Assembly (NCBI GenBank): GCA_963580285.1
Contig: OY757024.1
Location: forward strand, 121,582,045-121,646,044
Length of the DNA stretch: 64,000 bases
Direction: 5' to 3'
DNA from: Lucinisca nassula
Lineage: Eukaryota; Mollusca; Bivalvia; Lucinida; Lucinidae
Shown here: piece by piece, positions 9,885 through 20,580 of the stretch
How positions within the stretch are numbered: the stretch's first letter is position 1
Layout: each line of letters begins with the position of its first letter
Position numbers and translations under genes: made by a program
Notes under the pieces: model-generated
Databases searched by the model: none
What the model was told of the DNA's origin: nothing
Seen by the model: the letters and a program-made list of their open reading frames with translations, nothing else

Positions 9885-10825
9885 ACTAGACAAAAGTGCC
9901 CAGTGGGGCACGTATACCCCCGGCCAGTGCCATCACCTCAGCTGAAACAAGAACTACAAAGGGAAATAAGTCTAAAAGGCCTGACCCCTTGGCCCTTATT
10001 TTCTTTCCCACAATACAACTAGTCATACTGATCATGTTTGAAAAATTTCAAGTTTCTATGTACAGTAGTTATTGAGAAATCTTTGACACAAAATAAAAAT
10101 ATACACTATTAAACAGCAAGAACTACAAAGGGAAATAACTCTAAAAGGCCTGACCCCTTGGCCCTTATTTTCTTTCCCACAATACAAGTAGTCATACTGA
10201 TCATGTGTGCAAAATTTCAAGTTTCTATGTGAAGCAGTTCCTGAGATATCTTTGACACAAAATAATTGTTTACGGGCAAGAACTACAAAGGGAAATAAGT
10301 CTAAAAGGCCTGACCCCTTGGCCCTTATTTTCTTTCCCACAATACAACTAGTTATACTGATCATGTTTGCAAAATTTCAAGTTTCTATGTACAGTAGTTA
10401 ATATTGAGAAATCTTTGACACAAAATAAAAATATACACTATTAAACAGCAAGAACTACAAAGGGAAATAACTCTAAAAGGCCTGACCCCTTGGCCCTTAT
10501 TTTCTTTCCCACAATACAAGTAGTCATACTGATCATGTGTGCAAAATTTCAAGTTTCTATGTGAAGCAGTTCCTGAGATATCTTTGACACAAAATAATTG
10601 TTTACGGACAAGAACTACAAAGGGAAATAAGTCTAAAAGGCCTGCCCCCTTGGCCCTTATTTTCTTTCCCACAATACAACTAGTCATACTGATCATGTTT
10701 GAAAAATTTCAAGTTTCTATGTACAGTAGTTATTGAGAAATCTTTGACACAAAATAAAAATATACACTATTAAACAGCAAGAACTACAAAGGGAAATAAC
10801 TCTAAAAGGCCTGACCCCTGGATTT
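9885..10825 (+). repeat. ~165-bp tandem array with dimer higher-order structure
   Basis: AAGAACTACAAAGGGAAATA recurs at about 9950, 10119, 10279, 10450, 10611 and 10780, spacing 159-171 bp. Two monomer types alternate: one has ATATACACTATTAAACAGC at its end, the other TTGTTTACGG, so the true period is about 331 bp. The two dimers are almost identical. Likely the core array of another Helitron-like element; cut by a SINE at 10826. Confidence 0.9.
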
Positions 10826-11110
10826 TATTCCAGGCCGTTACTTGTGGGTTTTATACTTACCCCCATCTCCACTGCAGGTTAAAGAACCCTACCGTAATTG
10901 CATGGTTACTGTATAGGATTTCAACCCTGCAACCTTGAGTGTATGTTATGTACACCTGCGAGTAATGGTCAAATGTGACCGATCGCAGTATTAGTAGAAA
11001 GCGTGATAGCTCAGTAGTTAGTGCACTTGCCTCTGATGCTAGAGGTCCCGGGTTCGATCCCCGGCGGCGGCGATAAAATTTCGGTGTCCGAACACGCTCC
11101 ATTGGCATCA
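10826..11110 (+). repeat. SINE tail followed by a second SINE head
   Basis: First piece (about 10870-10990): GTTAAAGAACCCTACCGTAA, TGCAACCTTGAGTGTATG, TACACCTGCG, the 3' half of the SINE seen at 19861 and 62482. Second piece (11003-11075): tRNA-like head with A box TAGCTCAGTAGTTAG and intact B box GGTTCGATCCC. The anticodon arm cannot form a normal 7-base loop, so this is a SINE promoter rather than a tRNA gene. Confidence 0.7.
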
Positions 11111-11119
11111 TTTGGGCAC

Positions 11120-12472
11120 ATGGCATAATCCTGTTATTTGGATCGCGATCCAAATTAATATTCAGAATTTTATTTTGTAGTGAAAGCACGTCATTACTAA
11201 ATATTGGAACTACTTTCAAGCGCATTAATTTCGACTAGACATCGTTACTTTCTGTTTCGATATATATCTCGTTGCAACGTCAAATCGTTGTCGATACTAT
11301 GGCGGCCCACTTGACGCCTAGGACCTTTCCTAAGTTTTCTCTACCTTTTTTGTTTCACCATAACACTTGTAAAGATTTAGTAACTGACCGATCCAAATAA
11401 CAGGAGTATAATATAGAACACGAGCATTGCAATATTAAAAGTAAAATCCTGGAGTAAAATATTGCCACGCAAGGGGAAGTTTCCCCGGGAAAAGGGTTTT
11501 CTTTGGGGGATAATCCATCAGAAAATGGGGCTTGGCATCTTTTGGGGTTAGTGTCTTAAAATGTCAAGTAATAAGGAAATTCGCTTTTCAAATAGGCGAT
11601 CCAAATAACAGGAGTATTAAGGCGACGAATTAGGTCATCGTATCACTACGCCGTACCTGAGGCAAATTAAAACATATGATTTCTTCCGTTATTTAATATT
11701 TTTAGCCTGCAAAGAGTGCCGAGTGCACCGTCATATAGCTACTTATCGCAAATTGGATGTTGAATAAGATTTATTCCGTTGTTTCATAATTTCTAGGGAT
11801 AATACCCCCAGCAAGCAAAAAGAATGCCTATCCCACGTCGTTGCAACATCATATCGCTGTCGGTCCCATGATTCAGCTATTTCGTATATGCTTGTTTAGA
11901 ACTTGGAAAGATTAACTGACCGATCCAAATAACAGGAGTAGTATATAAGACGACAAGCAAGCCTTACTTTGTAGGCAAATAACAATTTCAATCAATAAAA
12001 AAATATATTGCAATGAGAGGGGAAGTTTCCCCGGGAAAAGGGTTTTCTTTGGGGGATGATGCTTCTTGGTATGTTTTGGGGTTAGTGTCTAAAAATATTC
12101 AGTTATAAGAAATGTAGGATCCAAATAACAGGATTATTAAGGTGACGATTTTACGATCTACTGGAGGTAAAATGTCTACTTACCGCGTTCACGGGTGTCA
12201 TATAAGATTTATTCCGTAATTTTAACACACATCTCGAGTTTCCAAAATTTCCCGTGACAGTTCTCCCAGCCAGCAACGAATGCCGAGCCAACGTCGTTGC
12301 AACGTCATATCACTACACACGTCTCATGAATGAATGACTATGTACATCTTGAGAAGTATGCGACAGTGAAAGATTGGTGAGTACTAGATCTATATTTGCC
12401 GTCACCTTAATACTCCCGTTATTTGGATCGGAGCTTGTCAATGAAGCATATGTTCTTTGAAAACGTGTTATT
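11120..12472. mobile_element. family D MITE cluster (tandem units of ~530 bp)
   Basis: Ends CTCCTGTTATTTGGATCG (left) and GATCCAAATAACAGGAG (right) occur at 11127, 11395, 11602, 11925, 12121 and 12417. Two units of about 530 bp are tandem: each carries AGGGGAAGTTTCCCCGGG (11473, 12019) followed by AAAAGGGTTTTCTTTGG and TTTTGGGGTTAGTGTCT. Other shared words: CGTCGTTGCAAC (11267 as CTCGTTGCAACG, 11848, 12291). The final unit starts at 12417 and is interrupted by the piggyBac-like element at 12477. Confidence 0.7.
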
Positions 12473-13274
12473 TTAACCCTTTACCACTCAGAAAATTATC
12501 CAATACAGCATCTTAACAGAACACTGATATAGGTAAATCAATAACCAATAGTCCATATATGGCTGATAGGCCTGACAGTCTTATCTGAACAGAGATATTG
12601 ACATTTTTGTGTGATTTTCACCCTTATGTTACAAAAATGATTATTTTAGTATTTTCTGTACATTTGACAATATTTATGTAAATGTAAAGTTTCTAGGAAA
12701 TTAAATTTTCTTTCCAATGGTACTAAATTTATTATAGTTTTTCTTTGCGTTTTGAAAATATGAAGTGTCAAAGTAAGCAAAATATTTTCTTTAGCAAAAA
12801 TTTCTGTTTTGGGTTGGTCAGAGAAAGTATTTTTAACCACCATAGCCCCAGAAAAGAGGGGGTATCCACGTATTATTTTTCTTATTTCCGCACAAAAACG
12901 TATTTGTAGGTAATCATTAGGGCATGTCACTGAGGGTCTTCCAGCAAGTTTCCATAACATACTTTTTATGCAGAAATAAGATCATGTTCATAAGTCTGTG
13001 AAATGAACATCTATCTGAACCCGGTATACATTATTTTACTTATTACTGCACCAAGACCAAGGTTGTGGGTACTCGTTAGAACTGCCTCAATCGGCACCCA
13101 CGACCTATGTTCTGAGTATAAATAAGAAAAATATAAAAGTTTTCAATGGAAAAGTAGCCATTTTGGAGAAATTAAAGAATGTGCTATGACACATGGGTGT
13201 GTTCTGTTTATGAAAAAATCAGTACTTTTGCATAAGATTAAAATAACTATTACAGCCTATCTATCCTTTTTTGA

Positions 13275-13385
13275 ACCCCCATCCCCAACTTTACCTTTTT
13301 TTTTTTTTAATAAATGTATCAACCACCCCATAGCCAGCTCACCCCAAAGAGCCGTCTCTGTATTTTTTTTTTTTTTTTTTTTATA
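13275..13385. repeat. two long T tracts
   Basis: T-runs of about 10 at 13300 and about 20 at 13362-13382. They precede an antisense family A fragment and may be low-confidence homopolymers. Confidence 0.6.
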
Positions 13386-13391
13386 AATAAG

Positions 13392-13512
13392 ATTTGTTTG
13401 TTTGATTAGAGGTATAACATCCCCATCAACACTATTTAGGACATTTTGGAGATATTGTTTCCAATTTGGTGGGACTTTTACCCAACACTGAGGTGCAATG
13501 ACATCTGATGCG
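13392..13512 (-). repeat. family A fragment (3' part)
   Basis: Antisense: TTTGTTTGATTAGAGGTATAA, then TTTCCAATTTGGTGGGAC. Diverged and truncated at the array junction. Confidence 0.65.
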
Positions 13513-13514
13513 CA

Positions 13515-15690
13515 TGGTCATTGTACAGCGTCTGGTCTGGGTCTGTGCCATCGCATGTGCTGTCTACAACCCTGTAGACCCTGATCAGACGCCCTATAAT
13601 ATTTGTCTGGGCTCTGATCCCGATCTGCACTGTTTGCACCTTTGTGTAGACCCTGATCGGACGCCTTATAATAATGTTCTGGGCTCTGATCCCGAACTGC
13701 GCTGTTTGCACCTTTGTGTTCTGTCTATAGTTATACACACAGACGGGTGGATGATGCCAGGCTGATCACTATATCCCCCGAACATGTTCAGACTAGGGAT
13801 AAAAAACACCACCGTCGGCAATGAGTCCCTGATCAGACGCCGCATTACCTTTGTGCAGTGTCTTGTCCGGGTCTGTGCCGACCCATATGCCGTCTACAAA
13901 CCTGTAGACCCTCATCAGACACCGTTTAATAATTGTTAAAGTCTGATTCGAATCTGCATTGCTTGCATCTGTCTGTTGTGTCTACGGACGGACGGACATG
14001 TGAACGGACGCCAGACTCAATTTTGTTTGCGGACAGACGGACGCCAGGCTGATTGTTATATCCCCGAACCTATTTGGTCAGGGAATAAAAAATAAAACGC
14101 ACCGGCGGCGGTCAGACCATGATCAGACGTCGCATGGTCTGTGTCGTCGCATATGCCATCTTCAAACCTGTAAACCCTATCCAGACGCCTTATAATCATT
14201 GAATGGCGTCTGATTCAAATCTGCACTGTTTGCACCTTTGTGTTCTGTCTATTGTTATACAGACGGTTGAGTGGATGACGCCAGGCTGATCGCTATATCC
14301 CCCGAACATGTTCAGACTAGGGATAAAAACACCACCGTCGGCAATTAGTCCCTGATCAGACGCCGCATTATCGTTGTGTGGCGTCTTGTCCGGGTCTTCG
14401 CCGACCCATATGCCGTCTACAAACCTGTAGACCCTCATCAGACGCCGTTTAATAATTGTTAAAGTCTGATTCGAATCTGCATTGCTTGCATCTTTCTGTT
14501 GTGTCTACGGACAGACGGACATGTGAACGGACGCCAGACTCATAATTTTGTTTGCGGACGGACGGACGGACGCCAGGCTGATAGTTATATCCCCGAACCT
14601 ATTTGGTCAGGGGATAAAAATAAAACGCACCGGCGGCGGTCAGACCATGATCAGACGCCGTATGATCATTGTACAGCGTCTGGTCTGGGTCTGTGCCGTC
14701 GTATATTCCGTCTACAAACTTGTAGACCCTATCCAGACGCCGTATAATAATTGTATGGCGTCTGATTCAAATCTGCACTGTTTGCACCTTTGTGTTCTGT
14801 CTTTTGTTATACAGACGGTTGGGTGAATGACACCACGCTGATCGCTATATCCCCCGAACCTGTTCAGACTAGGGTTAAAAAAAAACATCACCGTTGGCGA
14901 TAAGACCCTGATCAGACGCCGCGTCGTTGCGCAACGTCTTGTCCGGGTCTGCGCCGTCTCAGATACCGTCTACATACATGTAGACCATCATCAGACGCCG
15001 TTTAATAATTGTACATCTGATCCGGATCTGCATTGTTTTCATATGTTTATTGCGTCTACGGACGGACGTTTGAACGGACGCCAGGCTCCGAACCTGTTCA
15101 GACTAGGGATAAAAAACACCACCATCGCCGATATTACCCTGATCAGACGCCGCATAACCGTTGCGCAGCGTCTTGTCACTCATAATTTTGTGTCTACGAA
15201 CGGGCGAACGAACGGACGCCAGGCTCCGAACCTGTTTAGACTAGGGATAAAAAACACCACCGTCGCCGATAAGACCCTGATCAGACGCCGCATAACCGTT
15301 GCGCAGCGTCTTGTCCGGGTCTGCGCCGTCTCAGATGCCTTCTACAAACATGCTGACCTCATCAAACGCCGTTCAATAATAGTACGGCGTCTGATCCGAG
15401 TCTGCATTGTTTGCATCTGCCTGTTGTGTCTACGGACGGACGGACATTTGGACGGTCGCTATATCCTCCAAACCTATTCGGTCGCGGAAAATAAAATAAA
15501 ATGAACCGTCGGCGGTTGGAGCTGAATCAGACGTCGCGGCAATAATTGTGGAGGGTCTGATCCGGGTGCCGTAGCATTATAAGGTCCAAAAACCTGAAGA
15601 CCCTGATCAGGTGCCGCTTAATAATTGCATCTGTTTGTCTGTTAACGTGTCGGCGGTGAGACCCTGATCAGACGTCGCATATTTTTTTTT
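13515..15690 (+). repeat. long tandem array, ~250-300-bp composite units
   Basis: Eight or so units built from CTGATCAGACGCCGC, GTCTTGTCCGGGTCTG, CTACAAACCTGTAGACC, GTCTGATTCGAATCTGCATTG, GACGGACGGACAT, GACGCCAGGCTGAT and TATATCCCCCGAACC, ending in AGGGATAAAAAACACCACC. The last part equals the 3' end of the element at 38757-41048, so each unit contains an element end: the array looks like repeated tandem duplication across an end. Unit lengths vary by deletion. Confidence 0.85.
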
Positions 15691-16354
15691 TTAGAAATTA
15701 ATATTCATTAAAGGGGCTGAAATTATTGACCAATGAAAGGCCTTCTACCCATCTGTGGGTTTTATTGCCCTTCCGATGACCACCTGGGTACACTTTTGGG
15801 TACTGTTACGTAATTTATTGCGGCTCAAAGCTCGCACGCTCCGGGTGGCATCCGCTGTATAAACATTCCTAGGGTATCATAATCCCCAATTAACTAATTA
15901 TCTTGAACCATAAATCCCTTGAATCTAACTGATTATACAGCGCTAATTGTCTTTACCTAAATCATGCAAATCATGCGCGACCGACACACAAATATTGCGT
16001 CATTCAGTAATTTTCCATTACGGTCAGGCAAGGTCATCGTGATTCAGTAGAAGAAACCCCTGGTGTGTTTGGTTGTAAATTACACAAAAACTTTGTATAG
16101 AAACATATTTGTTTTTTTCGCAAATATTGTTGGCAAAAGACCAAACTTAACATTAATAAACATCCGGCGTTTTTATATTTAGGAAAAAGGTAAAAATAAC
16201 GCGATTGATTTTGAGACACGGGCAAACACGTATTTGTTCAAATGGCGACACACGGGGATATACGTATCTGTACGTTAATCGATAAAGTCGTAAATATACG
16301 GGTCTGAGTGGTAATGGATCGAGTCGGGAATATACGTATCTGAGTGGTAAAGGG
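15691..16354. other. right part of piggyBac-like element
   Basis: Unassigned interior DNA plus the right subterminal zone, in which the end motif is echoed (GTCTGAGTGGTAATGGATCG at 16303). No gene. Confidence 0.5.
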
Positions 16355-16358
16355 TTAA

Positions 16359-16475
16359 GACACTAACCCCAAAAGATGCCAAGCCCCATTTTCTTTGTAA
16401 TTATCCCCCAAAGAAAACCCTTTTCCCGGGGAAACTTCCCCTTGCATGGCAATATTACTAGTCAGAATCAGAATC
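16359..16475 (-). repeat. family D conserved block, continuation after the piggyBac-like element
   Basis: Complement of the block at 11473 and 12019: GACACTAACCCCAAAAG, ATCCCCCAAAGAAAACCC, CGGGGAAACTTCCCCTTG. Ends where a LINE 3' tail begins. Confidence 0.8.
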
Positions 16476-17650
16476 AGAATTGTTACTGGTGACACGTCAA
16501 ATGACATTCATACACCAGGACCTGTGATGTGGGAAGTTAGTCCCTAGCTCTAACCAAAGAGGTAAATTTAGCTACACAATCATCAGCACCTTCAGCTGTC
16601 GAAATAATCGCATCGGGAAGGGCATTCCAATCTCTAATGGTTCTGGGGAAGAACGACTCTTTATAAATGTCAGTTCTTGCGCTAAGGGTCTGAAACGCCA
16701 ACGAATGGTGATTTCTACAGTGTCTAGCTGGGGGAACAAGGTCATCTGTTGGAATGCTGGCAGCACCCTTTAGACCTTTGTATAAAAGGATTAGCCTACT
16801 GTCTTTTCTCCTTTTCTTGAGAGACTCCCATTTTAATTTTCCAAGTATTCCAGTCATGCTCCAAGTTTCAAAGCAGTAATTGCCTGTTACAAATCTAGCA
16901 GCTCTATTCTGAACTTTCTCAATTTCATCATTAAGGACCACTCCACTGGGGTCCCAGATACAACTACCATATTCCAAGATTGGGCGAACAAGACCTTTAT
17001 ATGCTGCCTCTTTTACATCCTGAGGGCACAAATGAAGATTTCGCCTCAGGAAACCAAGCGTTCTATTTGCCTTAGTACACATGTTGCTAATATGAGTATT
17101 CCATCTCAAGTTGTGTGAGATTGTCACTCCAAGGTATTTAATGGAGTCCACATTTTCGAGGACCGTTCCCTCTAAGGTGTAAGAAGCCTCAACTTTATTA
17201 GATCTCTTCCTAGTTATCTGCATAATATTGCATTTAACTGGCTGAAATCTCATGCCCCATTTACATGCCCAACATCCTAATCTATCTATGTCAGCCTGAA
17301 GTTTCAATGAGTCATCTGTATCTCTAATTTCCCGGTAACAAACACAGTCATCTGCGAACAGTCTTATTTCTGAGTCAATGTCAGTGGAAATATCATTGAT
17401 GTACAGGGAGAACAAAAGTGGACCAACAACGGTCCCTTGCGGGACTCCAGACAAAACTGGAGCCCACTCCGAAGATTCACCATTAACAACAACCCGCTGT
17501 TTTCTGTAGCAAAGAAAGGAATCTATCCATTTGAGGGTCTTTCCCCCAATTCCATAACCAAATAACTTAGATTTAAGTAGTTCATGAGGAGGGGTGTCAA
17601 AGGCCTTCTCGAAGTCCAGAATAAATGTGTCCACCTGTCCCCCTTTGTCC
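16476..17650 (-). pseudogene. 5'-truncated LINE: RT palm to C-terminus
   Basis: One open frame of 365 codons (17634-16537) with FILDFEKAFDTPPHELL (palm A), SGVPQGTVVGPLLFSLYIND (palm B), RLFADDCVCYR (catalytic FADD), KYLGVTISHNLRW, then the C-terminal domain ending FPRTIRDWNALPDAI. This is the CR1/Jockey-type invertebrate LINE layout, where a full ORF2 would be about 900-1000 aa with an N-terminal endonuclease; only about the last third remains. The frame runs open to about 17650, where homology stops. The 3' end carries an ATTCTG microsatellite (complement of CAGAATCAGAATCAG at 16473). No internal stop, so a fairly young insertion, but non-autonomous. Confidence 0.88.
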
Positions 17651-17728
17651 CAAGATTTTTGCCCAGTCTAAAGTAACCTATTGCCACTGATATAAGATAT
17701 GATTAGTTGCTTACTTACTATATATTAT
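17651..17728. other. short spacer
   Basis: Between LINE truncation and the next family D MITE; nothing recognised. Confidence 0.3.
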
Positions 17729-18126
17729 ACTCCTGTTATTTGGATCGGTAAGTATTATTGATGGTTACTACCCATATATATTTGCGGTGTCCTTATGTAC
17801 TAAAGGTCCTCAAAAAAGGACAGCTAGTGAATGGCTAACTGTGTCATTATATGTATATAAGGTCTATCATTAGTAACTTCATTCTTGAAATGGGTTTATA
17901 GTGCAAAACAGAATTCTTACGGAATAAACCGAATCACCCAATTTTATTTGGAAGTAGTCCTCTCTGATCACAAATTGTTCTCACGAAATAAACCGAATCA
18001 CAGATTTGCAAAAATAATTACGAGATAAAAAATAGTGCGTCCCTTTCCCTGCACATATCTGTTGCATTGTCTTGTCTTATTAAGTACAAAAACTAGTTTG
18101 GAACTGGATCCAAATAACAGGATAAT
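17729..18126. mobile_element. family D MITE, single copy ~398 bp
   Basis: TACTCCTGTTATTTGGATCG on the left and GGATCCAAATAACAGGATAA on the right give about 17-bp inverted ends. Interior shares little with the 11-12 kb copies, so it is a separate subfamily with the same ends. No ORF. Confidence 0.7.
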
Positions 18127-18218
18127 GCCATCATTTGCAGGGATGAATGTCATTAAGTGCACCGTCCTTCGGATCGGGACGTAAACTGGAGGCCCCCTGT
18201 GCAGGGAGAACCATCCCC
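18127..18218 (+). repeat. SINE body, left part, interrupted by a LINE
   Basis: TGCAGGGATGAATGTCATT, AGTGCACCGTCCTTCGGA, GGAGGCCCCCTGTGCAGGG, GAGAACCATCCCC. The continuation GTTAAAGAACCCTACC is found at 19864 after the LINE, matching an uninterrupted order seen at 48205-48265. Confidence 0.75.
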
Positions 18219-19860
18219 TATCTATCTATCTATCTATATATCCTGCAGCACCCTCTCGCGAGGATTATGTGCAGCTGCGCGCGTCAGAAAAAGAAAAGTG
18301 TGATAGAAGAAAAAGTATTAGATTTTAGGAGAATTGAAAGTAAAAACAGTGTTAGTAAAGTAGAGATTAAAAGCAGATAAAAACAATGTTTCACGGTTCA
18401 TGGCATTGGGTGATGGAGGGTGCATATGGTCGATCTGAAAGAATCCAGATCGGAGCACACAACAGCATGAGGGGGAAGGTGATTCCATTGTACCACAGCC
18501 AAGGGGAAGAAACTGTATTTATAGTAACTGGCAGTAGTAGGGATTTGAATATAGTGCATAGTATGCATGTTTTTAGTAGTTCTGATTGGATGTCGGATGT
18601 ATGTAGGGAGCGGAATCTCGACAAGACTATATACTATCTTGTAGAACAATAGGAGGCGAGCATCTGCCCGCCTCTGTTCCAATGATCTCCATTCCAGGGT
18701 ATTAAGCATCTGGGTCACACTACTATATGAAGAGTAGTCATGTTTGACCCATCTAGCTGCTCTTCTTTGGACTTGCTCAACCTTGTTTATATTTGACTGG
18801 GTATATGGGCTCCACACAGGGGAGGCATACTCAAGCTGGGGCCTAACAAGGGTATTATAAGCTGTTTCACGTATGCCTTGATGTTTGGTGCGTATATTCC
18901 TACGTATGAAGCCCAGGGTCCGATTTGCTTTGGTGGTCACGTTATGAATGTGGGTGTTCCAAGTTAAATCACGGCTAAACTCAAGGCCCAGGTACTTGGC
19001 ATGATCAGCCTCCTGGAGGACTTCACCGTGGAGAATGTAATTGTGTCTAATGGGTTCTTTAGAACGGGAAATGTGTAGGACCTGGCATTTACCCGGGTTA
19101 AATTCCATTTCCCAGTTCTTTTCCCAAGTTTCAAGCTTTTGGAGGTCCCTTTGCAATAAGGTACAGTCAGCATCACTGCGGACAGCCAAATATATTGCCG
19201 TGTCATCTGCAAAAAGTCTGACCTGTGAGTGGATCTGCTCTGGTAGGTCATTGATGTATAAAAGAAACAGGATCGGTCCCAGTACTGATCCTTGGGGAAC
19301 CCCAGATGTGACCGGAATTTGGGATGAGGTTTCCCCCTCTAGGGCTACACGTTGAGTACGGCCAAAAAGGAAAGCTTTGATCCAGTTTAGGGTGTTTGAG
19401 GTTATGCCATGTTGGTGCAGTTTGTGGAGTAATTTAATATGGCTAACCTTATCGAATGCTTTACTAAAATCCAGGAGTATCAGGTCAGTCTGGTGACCTG
19501 CTGATAGATTTCGTGCAAGCTCATCAACAAGTTGGATGAGCTGTGTTTCGCAGGACCTCCTTTCCCTAAATCCATGTTGAAGATCATACAAGATGTTATG
19601 TTTGTCGAGATGCTTAGTAAGGTTGGATGCAACAATATGCTCCATTAACTTGCAGCAAATGCAAGTTAAGGAGATAGGCCTGTAATTTGCAGGGTCACTT
19701 TTGTCACCCTTTTTGAACAGGGGAGAAACAATGGCTGTCTTCCAATCCGAGGGGATTTGACCACTGGAAAGTGATTTCTGGAAAATGACCTGAAGCATGG
19801 GCGCTATTTGGTCTCTAAGGGATTTAAGGACTACTGGTTTAAGAGCATCTGGACCGGGGC
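18219..19860 (-). pseudogene. 5'-truncated LINE inserted in a SINE: RT with intact C-terminus
   Basis: Open frame of 466 codons from 19798 to 18398; the same frame reads GPDALKPVV upstream to about 19858, where it meets SINE sequence. RT fingers NYRPISLTCICCKLMEHIV, palm FRERRSCETQL, LLDFSKAFDKVSH, SGVPQGSVLGPILFLLYIND, catalytic RLFADDTAIY, then KYLGLEFSRDLTWNTHI and the RRAARWVKHDYSSYSSV C-terminal domain ending with a normal stop. APE endonuclease missing. The 3' UTR ends in a TAGA/TATC microsatellite (18217-18240). A Jockey/CR1-type LINE, distinct from 16476-17650. Uninterrupted coding suggests recent insertion. Confidence 0.9.
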
Positions 19861-19985
19861 AAGTTAAAGAACCCTACCATAATTACATGATTACGGTGTA
19901 GGCTTCCATCCTGCAAAACTGGAGTGTATATAATATACACCTGCCTAGAATGTCCGAGAGGGCGTATGGCAGTATATATAGAAAG
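19861..19985 (+). repeat. SINE 3' part, right of the LINE
   Basis: GTTAAAGAACCCTACCATAA, GATTACGGTGTAGGCTTCC, CTGGAGTGTATATAATATAC, ACACCTGCC. Ends near 19985 in GAAAGAAAAGAAAG. Confidence 0.75.
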
Positions 19986-20077
19986 AAAAGAAAGATCGGA
20001 TGATTAAACGGACCGGGGCCGAACTGGCCGAGAAGCGAAACGTTCTCATTTCGGAGCAGCCTGATGTCGCAACCTAC

Positions 20078-20203
20078 CTGCACACAAAGCAGTGCATTAT
20101 GTTTCATTATTTCTACTGCATAACTCGTGTTCTTAGCATCACATTTCTCCGAAAGAATGGAATTAATCATAACCGGTAGCACGTTTTCTCTGAAGTCGGC
20201 CAT
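20078..20203 (-). CDS. candidate first coding exon of an unidentified host gene
   Basis: Minus-strand ATG at 20203 in good context (ACCAAAATGG) opens 42 codons, beginning MADFRENVLPVMINSI and ending KHNALLCVQ, directly followed by a consensus splice donor CAG|GTAGGT (GT at 20076-20077). Length 126 nt, so phase 0. Composition is that of ordinary globular protein, and unlike most other frames here it is not repeated elsewhere in the window. A family C repeat lies only about 29 bp upstream of the ATG and a SINE lies in the presumed intron. No acceptor exon was found downstream within the window. I do not recognise the protein; it could be chance. Confidence 0.35.
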
Positions 20204-20231
20204 TTTGGTATCAGAGTAGCTTCCCCTGAAA

Positions 20232-20375
20232 TGAATCCGGGACGTTTCGGTCCTGAGTCGTTTCGGCCGGGTCGTTTCGGCCTGGGTCGTTTCGGCCCAA
20301 ATTTGAACCTGGGTCGTTTCGGCCTATTTCGGTTGGTCGTTTCGGCCCTGGGTCGTTTCGGTCCGATTTTATTAG
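20232..20375 (+). repeat. family C unit
   Basis: About nine degenerate copies of GGGTCGTTTCGGCC between GGGACGTTTCGGTCC and TTCGGTCCGATTTTATTAG. Opposite orientation to the copies at 8797 and 22013. Confidence 0.85.
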
Positions 20376-20580
20376 ATAGCCTTTTTTCTGTATAAAACAT
20401 ATTGAATAATAATTATTATTTAAATTTGGAATATTATTTCAACGACCTGTCACGTTAGCCATGGTTATGATAGCCCAAATAAAGTGTTTTAAAAGTTCTA
20501 TCCATAGCTTTGTTTCCAGTTAGCACCAACGAGACGGTGTGACTAGGACTTGATTATTGTCTGAGAATGATCAGTATTTA
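20376..20580. other. no feature seen
   Basis: AT-rich spacer ending in the TA target of the next MITE. Confidence 0.4.

Larger units (their letters stand above)
12477..16354. mobile_element. piggyBac-like non-autonomous element with TTAA target site
   Basis: Perfect 15-bp inverted ends CCCTTTACCACTCAG at 12477 and its complement at 16340-16354, each bordered by TTAA (12473-12476 and 16355-16358). Starting with CCC and inserting at TTAA are piggyBac-superfamily hallmarks. Joining the flanks restores family D sequence (the block reading GTGTCTTAAAATG elsewhere), which independently proves the boundaries. No transposase: the only ORF of note (12960-12646, minus, 104 codons) is lysine/phenylalanine-rich and unrecognised. 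The interior is mostly a foreign tandem array. Confidence 0.75.

Noticed and set aside
11003..11075. tRNA gene with good A and B boxes
   Set aside because: The anticodon arm gives no proper 7-base loop, the sequence recurs as a SINE head at 9460, and SINE body sequence is adjacent.
12646..12960. 104-codon minus-strand ORF inside the piggyBac-like element
   Set aside because: No DDD transposase motif or Cys-rich tail, AT-driven composition; cannot be supported as a transposase remnant.
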